A stretch of 64,000 bases of DNA from Helicoverpa zea (lineage: Eukaryota > Arthropoda > Insecta > Lepidoptera > Noctuidae). Positions 33,147 to 42,900 of the stretch are shown here, piece by piece. The stretch's first letter is position 1, and every line of letters starts with the position of its first letter. The notes under the pieces were generated by a model, which worked only from the letters and a program-made list of their open reading frames with translations, made no database searches and had not been told where the DNA came from. Both the position numbers and the translations under genes were made by a program. Where the stretch lies: positions 4,736,892 through 4,800,891 of the forward strand of contig NC_061480.1 of assembly GCF_022581195.2 (NCBI RefSeq). Reading direction: 5' to 3'.

Positions 33147-34664
33147 ATCTGCCCAGCCTTTTCCATGGTGGCCTAGTGTGTCAAGAACCAACCTCTCTAG
33201 TATGAGTGTGTGTATTCGATTCCAGATCAGACAAGTACCAATGCAACTTTTCTAAATTCGTATGTACTTTCTAAGTATATCTTGAACACCAATTACTGTG
33301 TTTCGGAGGGCACGTTAAACTGTAGGTCCCGGCTGTCATGTCCTCGACAGTAAGTGGCGCTTCAGAGCACACTTCAGCGGCTTGTCAACGCGCCTGATGA
33401 GGACCGCAGGCGCCCTCTCATGGCTCCTCCGAAACATCGGGAGGCCCGGCGACCAATGCCGGCGTCTATACGCCGGCATACTCAAAAGTATGGCACTGTA
33501 CGGGGCCCCAATCTGGGCAGACTCATTGTGCAGTCGGGTGAACGCCGCTGCCATCCGCAGGCCACAAAGGGCCATTGCACAGCGGGTGGCGAGGGCGTAT
33601 CGCACGGTGAGCTTCGCGGCGGCGTGCGTTCTGGCGGGAACTCGAGGCATGGGTGCTCGCCAGAGTGTACGACTGGACGGTGGCGCAGATGGCGCTAAAC
33701 CGGCGCCCAGACCCGATAGAAAAGGAGGAGGTGCGTGAGGAGGCAAGGGAGGCAACAACTTTGCACTGGGCCGAAGACCTTGCCTCGGAACCTCGCAACG
33801 TACGGGCGCTGGACGCTGGATGCCGTCGGGCCTGTCCTGAACGGATGGCTCGATCGGCAACATGGGTGCCTTTCGATGCGTCTGGTGCAGGTGCTGTCCG
33901 GGCACGACTGCTTCGGATCGTACCTGCACCTTGATGGCAGTGGTCGGGAACGACCTCTCGCTTCCCAGTGTGATTGCCGCCATGCTGGGAAGTGAGGAGG
34001 CATGGGAAGCGGTAACCTCCTTCTGTGAGGACATCATGTCACAGAAGGAAGCGGTGGAGCGCATGCGGGAGAACGACCCTCTCGCGGTGTCGCTCCGCAG
34101 ACGAAGAAGGGGCAGAAGACGACATCCGTCCGGCCGTCCGTCCCCATCCGCCCCGGGGGGCGAAAAGCGGGCGACAGGCGCGGGGGCGCCACCGCCTGCA
34201 TTACATGGATCAAACCCTGCGCTCCGGCCATTATAAGGACCCTTTCACACTGGGGGGAGGTATGATAGGCCTGCCGTAAGGCGGGCAATCGCCGGTGGGG
34301 GACTGGACGCCATAGATTCCCAGACCCCCTCCACTCAGGCGAGGTCGGAGTGCCGCTGGGCCTTTTTAGTGGGTATACCGGAAACGATTTTGCCGGGGAG
34401 TGGGGAGTCCCACATACCCCTCTCCCGTCCCCCGACGGGAAGGGGCAATAGCATTTTTAGCCCAGCGAAAACAAAAAAAAAAAAAAGGTCCCGGCTGTCA
34501 TCGGACATCTTAGTTAGGTAGTCGTTATGGGTAGTCAGAAGCCAGTAAGTATGACACCAGTCTAACCAAGGGGTATTGAACCAGTATTACCAAGAGGTAT
34601 TAGGTTGCCCGGGTAATTGGGTTGAGGAGGTCGGATAGGGCAGTCGCTCCTTGTAAAACACTGA
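33147..34664 (+). repeat. SINE-2 split by R1 LINE, right arm
   Basis: Mirror of 31283-32800. It includes the 15-bp duplication GGTCCCGGCTGTCAT on both sides of the LINE. Confidence 0.85.
33339..34487 (+). pseudogene. R1-clade LINE 3' end, right arm
   Basis: Mirror of 31461-32609 with a few substitutions, for example GGEKRATG where the left copy has GGDQRATG. Not an independent insertion. Confidence 0.85.
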
Positions 34665-34869
34665 CGAATCTTGAGCGCTGACCTTCACCTGCGCAGAAGT
34701 AATTTATTAGCAAAGAACCAATCCCGACTGACAGCTATGACGCGATGCACTGCGGGCCAATCACCGCTTTAGCCCGCCCCCGCGCCTCACTTCATACCAT
34801 AAAAGGGACCCAATAAATTGCTTCTGCGTAGGCGAAAGTCAGCGCTCAAGATTCGTGCCGATGATTATA
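34665..34869. mobile_element. MITE-A, right arm
   Basis: Mirror of 31078-31282; it ends CGTGCCGATGATTATAGG. Confidence 0.8.
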
Positions 34870-34938
34870 GGAAAAAGTTAGGCAGATAATGATATAGCAG
34901 AATGAAATTAGAAGCAGCTTATTTATTTTTAATTCCAG

Positions 34939-35036
34939 GATCAGACTGTAAGGTGGATAGCATCAATGGGCGTTGTGTCAGTGTGTACAGATGTTTGGGT
35001 ACACTTTTAGACAAGAAGAGACATAGAAAAACACCG
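34939..35036 (+). pseudogene. Orphan first clip exon, right arm
   Basis: A mirror image of gene A exon 30911-31008, intact with acceptor TTCCAG and donor ACACCG|GTAAGT. It lies on the opposite strand from the gene and has no partner exons downstream on the plus strand, so it should not contribute to a protease. A cryptic antisense transcript could still splice into it. Confidence 0.85.
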
Positions 35037-35089
35037 GTAAGTTCGTTTTTAGGTTTTTTTTATATTATCAAAGTAAATAATTGATTTAA

Positions 35090-35963
35090 AAAAACGGCCA
35101 AGTGCGAGTCGGACTCGCGCAAGAAGGGTTCCGTACCATTATTTATAAAATGGACCAAAAAATCACGTTTGTTGTATTGGAGCCCCCCGAAATATTTATT
35201 TAATTCTAATGTTCAGTATTTATTGTTATAGCAGCAACAGAAATACATCATCTGTGAAAATTTCAACTCTCTAACTATTACGGTTCATGAGATACAGCCT
35301 GGTGACAGACGGACGGATGGACGGACAGAGGAGCGAAAACAATAGGGTCCCGTTTTACCCTTTGGGTACGGAACCCTAAGAACTGACGCTTAAGTTGTCA
35401 CTGAAATTAGGTCTAAAACAATCACCATAATAAACGGAAATCAAGAATCAAATGAGTGTTCTCTTCTTACCTTCTCCTAAAATGATATTTTTAAAGATCT
35501 GGCATAACCTGGCTGACACTTCAAGTGACCCAAAGGCTGGTTTTTATTTTGGTAAAAAATTAAGCATGCCATCCAACGTGGCAGCGATGAGGAGTTTTTT
35601 GATGCCGTTTTATAATTGTTTTTAGTGTTCGGATGTGTCGTTCACAATCCCATTAAATGAAATGCGTTAATATACTAGTTAATATATGTCGACTAACACA
35701 AAGAAAAAAAAACAATACGTAAAAATCAAAAATGAATTTTTGAAACAAAGTAAATAGAATAAAAATGTGCGAAAATTAGAACACAAAATAAAAGTCAGTC
35801 ATTAAAAACCACTGAAAATCTACCTTGAAAACTGACAGCTGTCCACTGTTCAGAACATTCAATACTCCTAACTTTATTTCTGCTTTACACATGATGTTGT
35901 AAATTATAAAAACGAAAAATGACTCCTGTGGTTAAACCACTGAATGGATTGGGTAATTTTTTT
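35090..35963 (+). repeat. Right-arm Repeat-C, Repeat-D and truncated Element E
   Basis: 35090-35378 is Repeat-C, 35493-35610 is Repeat-D, and 35635-35963 is Element E, cut at the outer edge of the arm. 35964-36045 has nothing recognisable. Confidence 0.75.
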
Positions 35964-36045
35964 AAAACCATATATTCGTTTTACTTAGTCGCCGCGTTAA
36001 ATACATGCCTTTTTTAAATACATAGAGCGATTAAAGAGGAAGGTT

Positions 36046-36300
36046 TATATCGACTGCAAGCAAGCAATACCTCCTATCTGACTCCGGGTGGATTTTAAAG
36101 GGGAACAATAAAACTTAATAATATCCTTATTCCAAGGTATAATGAGATACTGAAAATCTAAGTTTTCTTTTTTTACGGATAGTATCGATTAATAAAGTTT
36201 TTTTCTTTTTATTTTGAGTCTAAGGATAGTTAATAGTAGATACGAGTTTTTTGTAACAAAAATGTCAGATAGGAGGTATTGCTTGCTTGCAGTCGATATC
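36046..36300. mobile_element. MITE with 36-bp perfect inverted ends
   Basis: ATCGACTGCAAGCAAGCAAT, then ACCTCCTATCTGAC, and the exact inverse (GTCAGATAGGAGGTATTGCT and onward) bound an AT-rich centre. No coding sequence. Confidence 0.85.
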
Positions 36301-37160
36301 TATACATATAATAAATCTGTAGAAAAGTAATTTTTGTACATTAAAGAAATTGACAAAAAAAATAGCCAGCATGTTAAAGGATAACTAACAGAACCCATTT
36401 CCATCATTTTTGTCATTTTTGTCTGTTTGTCTGTTTGTCTGTTTGTCTGTTTATCTGTTTGTTTGTTCGGGATTCACGTAAAATCTACGAATTAAATGTA
36501 GACAATGCTTATATACAAAAATTCTACGTAACTTGGGGTATTACTTAGTTTTTGTTTCATCGAAATCGATTCACTCTATCAAAAGATATGATTAATTTTG
36601 TGAATTCAAGATGTAAAATATTACGACACGCAATCTATTTGTCAAAACTGTACATTTGAATGTTGCACTTCTATTAGTTGATCGGCCTATTATTAATCTT
36701 TACACAGAAAATCACACCTTTATAAGTAACATCGGAAGAAAAAAAAATATGAAAATTTTGTTTAGCCAAGGTTAAAGTAGCTCCATCTGTGGTAAATAAA
36801 ATACATCATCAATTTGTCAAAGGAGCGAGGTGGTAAATGACAATATTACCATACATTCTTTATAGAGGATTATTATTTCAACAGGTGGAGTTGTGTATTT
36901 TCCGTAATTCGCCATATTTTAACACGTAGTGTAATTTTTCGATAGACATTTCAATAGTGTTTGTCAGTTTGCCGTGCCACATCAAAATCCAACTATAATT
37001 ATTACCTTGATGAAAAGAAAATTAATAGTTCTCAGCCAAATTTAAAACGGTGCCATCTAAATTATTTTTTGAACATTATGTCAAAAATGATGACTTTAGT
37101 GGAACAATTAATTATCATTTAAAGTTACAGATGGAGTTCATATCAGGATTTTTTCATAAA
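36301..37160. other. AT-rich intergenic DNA with a short tandem repeat
   Basis: 36418-36475 is a GTCTGTTT-type microsatellite. I see no gene or recognisable transposon in the rest. Confidence 0.55.
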
Positions 37161-37167
37161 CATAGTT

Positions 37168-37608
37168 TGATCTTCACACTGCCTCGCATCACGCTGCATC
37201 TTGCGTGTCAACGCACGTACGCGCGTTCCTGCGGGAGTGCAGATCTGCATCATCGTGCGGGTTTTTTGCGCACTCACGCGCGTAGGTGCGTTTTGTAGAT
37301 TCACGCATGGCGGCTCTCATCGAGTTCCATTTTCAAATATAGACGTCACGCCCATTCAAAATTACGCGCGGCACTGCGGGATTCAGTGTGCCATACCTTG
37401 CGTCTCGCCCCGCACCTACGCGCGGGGGTGCATGTTTCTCCGCGTGTATGCGCGTGATCCGCATGAACGCGCGTGGATGCATTTTCAGTGTGTTGGACTA
37501 TGCGTGTTTTCCATACAAACAAGCAACGGAAAAAAACGCATCCACGCGCTACGCTGCATCATGCGGGGCAGTGTGATAATCTTATCTTCCACTAATGTGG
37601 TGGCCTTA
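37168..37608. mobile_element. GC-rich MITE-like element
   Basis: TCACACTGCCTCGCATCACG at the left pairs with the inverse of a CATGCGGGGCAGTGTGA block at the right. CGCGCGT and GCGTGGATGC blocks recur inside. The right edge reads CTAATGTGGTGGCC, like the ends of the element at 38633. The frame across it is incidental. Confidence 0.6.
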
Positions 37609-37685
37609 AAATTACTTTGAGTGAGTAGTATTAAGTAGACCTTAATTATTTTTTCTGATGCAAAATATGTAAACTTAATCCTAGA

Positions 37686-38162
37686 AGAAATGAGGATCTA
37701 TCTCTAGCAAGCGCTGCTAAGCGTGAGGAAGGTAATGTAGGATTCTGTAGCTTTAAAAACAAGCCCAGATACAAAGTGCAGATAAGAAATGGGAGCTCTC
37801 TCTGTTTAATACCATACACACGTAAAATGCTTTATGCGTCTGAAAACGTACAAATTACGCGCCGCATACCAGAGACATGCTTACTTTCAACTTCTGATCG
37901 CAAATACACTGTTCACGATTACGAAGTGTCAGTCTCAGTAAGACCCGAGCCAAGTCTAAAAACCCTAAAAAACACCTTTTATATAAAACTACGTTTGATG
38001 TCATTTAATCACAAAGACAGAATTGTTCTCTGTTGCAAATCCTATCCACCTATATCCTATCCTAATCCAGAATGCATTGCAGGTGTGCATTGCACAAAAA
38101 CCAATGGTATCCTATTCGAGAAGTCAAAAGAGTTGACCTGCCAACGTCAGCTTCTGCGCTAA
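37686..38162 (+). CDS. Unidentified reading frame (about 159 codons)
   Basis: This is open from an acceptor-like AATCCTAG at 37685 to the stop at 38160-38162; no ATG is suitable, so it would need an upstream exon. The protein is Cys-containing (GFCSFKNK, SLCLIPYTRKM, IPETCLLS, VLCCKSYP, PECIAGVHC, LTCQRQL). It has no obvious low complexity and reads like real coding sequence, but I recognise no family. It could be an exon of a host gene, a mobile-element gene or an integrated foreign gene. Confidence 0.4.
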   Translation, partial: RNEDLSLASAAKREEGNVGFCSFKNKPRYKVQIRNGSSLCLIPYTRKMLYASENVQITRRIPETCLLSTSDRKYTVHDYEVSVSVRPEPSLKTLKNTFYIKLRLMSFNHKDRIVLCCKSYPPISYPNPECIAGVHCTKTNGILFEKSKELTCQRQLLR

Positions 38163-38238
38163 GCAAGTGTTCTTAATAGTACCATCAGAATTACATTCAT
38201 CGTTGAATGAGGTGAATAAATTTTCAGAAACCACAATA

Positions 38239-38632
38239 TCAGTAGGAGCCAAAGCGTATTATCGCTTCATAGAGCTCTGATTGGCCCCAGGTGACCAAGT
38301 CAGGTCTGATTTGTTCGTTCATCAGATCTTTGAAAGTGTTTCGGTGGATACTTACTGTCGTCCTGTTTACGTGTGACACAAAATATGGTATATAAACGTC
38401 CTCCGCAAGAGCGAAATTTTCCCGGTGTGCGGTAGTGACGCTCAGTATACAACACTTATGTTTTTTTTGATTTGCTGGCTCCACCAAGAAATAACAAATT
38501 GCGAGCGTACATTCTGAAAATCTTGGCAAAACTGCAGGTTTCAAGTACGAACACATGAAGTGGACTCTCACAGATACGTACATTTTGCCTATTCGTGAAC
38601 TAATGCAAACATTTCGGTGGAGTCCCGGCTTA
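38239..38632 (-). CDS. Unidentified reading frame (about 125 codons)
   Basis: On the minus strand the frame enters from the MITE at 38633 and ends at a stop at 38239. The apparent start codon lies in the MITE, so the true 5' part was displaced by that insertion. Visible stretches include LPRFSECTLAICYFL, HKCCILSVTTAHRENF and IRPDLVTWGQSELYEA. I cannot assign it. It is a likely disrupted pseudogene or exon. Confidence 0.4.
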
Positions 38633-38991
38633 GGCCACCACATTAGGCGTGCGCGATCCTCGGGCGTGTGAGTAGCGCGGGCGCCGCGCGTGCGTCGCGA
38701 GCGCGTTGCGTGAGCGTCGCGTTTTGCTGCCCTGCGGCATTTGCAGCGCGCTCGCGGCGCGCACGTGCCGCTATCCTTGACGTTTAACTGCTAAGGCGTT
38801 TAGCGGGCGGCGGGGATAGCGGGCGAAGGGGTAAGAACGCAACTCGAGCGCCGCGTGCTCGCCGCGAGCGCGTCGCTTGCACTCTTCACACATGCCGCAG
38901 GGCAGCACAACGCGACGTTCACGCAGCGCGCTCGCGACACCCGCGCTACTCACACGCCCGAGGATCGCGCACGCCTAATGTGGGGTCAGCC
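38633..38991. mobile_element. GC-rich PIF/Harbinger-type MITE
   Basis: The inverted arms CACATTAGGCGTGCGCGATC and their complement extend through CTCGGGCGTGTGAGTAGCGC. TTA flanks both sides (38630-38632 and 38992-38994). The composition is far more GC-rich than the surroundings. No credible coding sequence. Confidence 0.85.
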
Positions 38992-39049
38992 TTACCATAG
39001 TGAGTAAGTGAAACTATCCTACCCTATGCGCCTGCTGATGATGATGACT

Positions 39050-39900
39050 TATTTTATCATCCATCCAGCTATTCCCCAACTATGTTGGTGTTGGCTTCCA
39101 GTCACCGAATCTGTTTGAGTACCAATATTTTGCTTGGAGCGACTACCTATCTACCTATCTTCAATCCAGTCAACTACACAAGACGATATCCATGGTAAGA
39201 CTGACAGACTTTCTGGCTTCTGATTAGTCGCAGCAGCTGCAGAAAATGTACAAATGACAGCTTTGTCAGACTCAAAGCATATAGACATAGATTATAGCTG
39301 TTTCCTGTGAAAATTACTTACGCACCATACGTAATAATTTTCCAGATTGGCTGACTAGATCCAGAGATATTCACAACGTCACAAACTTTACTTCTTTTGT
39401 TTAGATAAATGGTCACATCCACAACACAACCTTGATCAATGAATCTATGCGACTGCTAAGTGCTAATCCTAATTATACTGTCACGTGAAAGAATGCACCT
39501 ACGGGATAAGTAGTATTTTGACGATTCTATATTGCCCACGCAGACGAAGTTGCGGGCAACAGCTAGTGTATAATAACATACATGAAATAGTGGGGAAATA
39601 CTGTTATCCCGTGCGAAGTCGGAGTGGGTCGCTAGTATTTTATATATAAAAATGCATTGCTGTTCGTTAGTCCCTCTAAAATTCGGGAAAAGCTAAACCA
39701 ATTTGGTTTATTTTGGTTTTAAAATGTTTGTAGAGATCTAGGGAAAGTTTAAACGATTCTTGTTGGAACAGCTAGTCATGTAATAAAGATCAAACATTTG
39801 TTTGTTAGTTTGTACCCTAAAAGCTCCGATGCTGCTGAAACGATTTGAGGAAATATTTCACTTTTGGATAGCTACACAGTTAGTGCTAATTTTATTTGAT
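39050..39900. repeat. SINE-2 fragment and LINE tails
   Basis: 39050-39270 is SINE-2 in inverse orientation. 39560-39635 is the LINE tail with ACTGTTATCCCGTGCGAAG. The remainder to 39890 is unclassified AT-rich sequence. Confidence 0.6.
39891..39896 (-). terminator. Poly(A) signal of protease gene B
   Basis: AATAAA on the minus strand, about 55 nt beyond the gene B stop codon. Confidence 0.6.
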
Positions 39901-39950
39901 AATGTAGTTTGCTCTAATGATAAGGCTTCAGTCTTCCCAGGCGTTGCTCT

Positions 39951-42900
39951 TCAAGGCCAGACGACGCTCTCGATCCAGGGCACGTAGTGTATGACCCTGG
40001 TGTACAGTCCGGAGCCAGCAGTGATGCCGCACTGCTTTCCGGCTGACGTCACTCCGACCACGGTCGTCACGCAGCGATGCTCGTCTAGAGTTTTTGACTG
40101 AAGTGGTCCACCGCTGTCACCCTGGTGATGAGAAAACACTCTAAGTATGATGATGCAGTCCTAGCTGATTATCGGCTACGGCAGCTGTTCTCATACCAAG
40201 TGCAGCAGGACATAATATAGTGCACAAGCATTTGCGCAAAGATAGGTGCACTCACTATTCCTTTAATACTCTCATAGCCCAATGGGACGGTTAACCGACA
40301 CGACCGGAGAGAGATCAGGCGCAGGACTGACATTTACGTGCTCTCCGATGCACGGGTGTATCAGTCACCAACTTCCAAGCTTTGGGCAGCTTTTTGAAGG
40401 ATTCTAAACCCACAAAGCGATTTTGGCCCGACCCGAGAATCGAACCCGAGACCTCGTGATCAGTAGCCGCGCTTGCGACTGCTAGACCAATGAGGCAGTT
40501 TCTAAGTGTATCCTGAACACCAATGACTGAGTAAAGGTGAAGGAAGATCATCTTGAGGAAAGCTAGACTTTCAAGTCTGAAATCGCCAATCCGCATTGAG
40601 CAAGCGTGGCGAATAACGCTCCTTCCTTCTCTGTATGAGTAGATGCCGCAGCCCAGCAGTGGGGTAAAAAAAAGGCTGATGATGAAATATATCTAAAGGT
40701 CGTAGTCTGTAACTGCTGTCATTGAACATCTTTGGCAGTCGTTACGGGTAGTCAAAAGCCAATTTATCAAGGGGTATTGGTTTGGCGGGGTAACTGAGTT
40801 AAGGAGATCAGACAGGCAGTCGCTACATGTGGCGCGCTGGTGTTCAGCAGCATCTGGTTAGACTGGAAGCCAAAAGATAGTTGGGAAAAGGCTGGGCAGA
40901 TGATGATGATCTGAAGGTACCTCGCAGGAATCAGCCACGGTCACTCTGTCTCCGTAGCACATCTGTGTGGTGTGATTGTATCCTTGCAGTAGATGTCTGT
41001 GTGGGGGGTAGTGCTGCATACATTCTTCTTCGCTGAACCTTGAGATGTTCAGCTGGAAAATATCATTGCATTTATAAAGTCTAAGTCTATTTAGACTGTT
41101 TTGTAGTCGTCTTGCATTCATCAGACGCTGCCTCGTATGATCGTAACCACTTATGGTTCCGCTATGTGAAAAGAAGTCTGTGCCCAAGCCTGTCTGTCCC
41201 CCAAGTTGGGGAGATTTGCCTATACTCACCGAGCTAGGCATGCGTGATGGTAATCGCAGTGTGGGATAGTTTTTGCCTCGGAGATGCCGCTACCATCTCC
41301 GAGCAAGGCATTTAATATCTCAATTGGTTGTGTGTGGTCGTTATACCGCCACCAGTCGATCGCCGGAGCCTCGTCCGTTGTTCAGCAGGGTGCATCACGG
41401 TGATTTTGGCCATTGGAGCCAGACGATATTGAGCCTCCGCCCCAGTGAATGGTAAAAAAGGTTGGTGATGATAATGACAGAGAGGAGAAAGCAAAAATAT
41501 TTACAGTTTGTAATGTATCAGCTAGCGGCTGTCTGTGACCCAGGGCACCCCACCCGGTGAACGTCAGAACGTCATCAGCCTCTCCCTTCGTGTGTAGACA
41601 CGCTGGATGCACAGCATTGTTGAATGAAATCCTGCAATCGGATAAAAACTATGAAGCCGTTTTGAGAGCTCAAACACTGCTAAAACAAATTGGGCGGCCA
41701 ATAATTTGATCGGGTTCATCAAACAGTACGGCCATTTCATCTAACTGCCTCACTGTCAGTGACGACTGTTTTATTGACTACCTGACTTCCATGATCCAAG
41801 TATTGGGAAACGCAGTTTTCTCCTCTGCCCGTCGTAGTCTCCAATTTAAGAAGATGCAACCAGTGTTTTACGTGGAACAACTGCCAGTCTGAATTCCACA
41901 ACCAAGTAGTTGTTTCGTTGGAATGCAAGTGGAACCGCCAGAAGGGGCAAGTCCAAACTTACTCAGTATCAGTCTCGAGCAGCGCGATGTCGTGGTACTT
42001 GGAAGGCGACTTATACTCCGGGTGAGGTACCACCCTCCTCACTTTGTACCTCTGCCACTTGTCCAGAGGGTCGGAGCGTCGGAGGATGCCGAGCGCGATG
42101 TACTTCACGGGCCCTCTGGGAGTAAAATAACAGTTGAATGATTATATGAAACTCCACATCTGATGGTCATCGTGGAGTAAAGACCAGAATCTTTAATCAT
42201 CATTATTATTATTAATTGACGCGGGTCAGCGCTGAAAACCAGCGCTGTTGTCTCGTGCCTGCGTGCGCGAGGCACAGCATTTATGCTGAGCGCTGTCCCT
42301 TTTTCGCAAGGTGGCGCAAATGCAGCGTATTTACTAAATGTTTGTTGGTTCTGTAATTAGTTTTATTTGTTTTATTGCTTTTGCGTCGTTTGCGTTAATA
42401 AATGGTTTTTCTTTCTTTCTTTCTTTCTTTATTATAAACGTCGTGGTGGCCTAGTGGGTAAAGCTCCAACCTCTCATGTATGAGGGCGTGGGTTCGATTC
42501 AAGGTCAGGCAAGTGGGGTTTTGGGGGTTGGCTCTTGTATTTTTTTTTTTTTGACGTTTGAATAGTGCTGTTTTGCAGCCAAGTTTGAAATGATTTTTGA
42601 TTTTGAGCTGCATCCTGCTGGACTGGAGACCCAAAAAAGGAAAAGCTATTGATAGGCAATTTTTCTATTTTACTTACACGCTGGGCTGTGACATGCAGTG
42701 GGCAGCCGTGAGGATGTAGCGCTCACTGATCACAGAGCCTCCGCAGAGCCAGAGAGCTGAGTCCATGTCTGTGCCATACCCGAGCAGAGCCTGGGAGCTT
42801 TTTATATTATCATAAAACTGAAGAGCTCGATTCCAGGTTAGCAAGTACCAATGCAACTTTTCAAAGTATGTGCTTTCTAAGTGTATCTTGGAGACCAATG

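Larger units (their letters stand above)
29984..35963. repeat. 6-kb inverted repeat (foldback)
   Basis: The left arm 29984-33051 and right arm 33052-35963 are inverted copies over their whole length. The centre is GAAGCCGCGGCTTC at 33045-33058. The left arm has about 155 extra bases near the centre (roughly 32878-33032). Outside that, positions that pair sum to 65947 or 65948, showing only a one-base length difference. A few substitutions separate the arms (GCTGATCGCC against GCTTTTCGCC near 31790 and 34155; GAGCACAGGG against GAGCGCAGGG). The arms carry Element E, Repeat-D, Repeat-C, a clip-domain exon, MITE-A, SINE-2 and an R1 LINE. Confidence 0.95.

Noticed and set aside
36418..36475. CRISPR-like or satellite array
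   Set aside because: It is a simple GTCTGTTT-type microsatellite without spacers.
37201..37620. Protein-coding gene of about 139 codons
   Set aside because: It lies in a MITE-like element with inverted ends and repeated CGCGCGT blocks; no domain and biased composition.
39310..39370. Missing signal-peptide exon of protease gene A
   Set aside because: A donor-like GTAAGTAATT exists on the minus strand, but the upstream translation is not hydrophobic and does not resemble the gene B signal exon.
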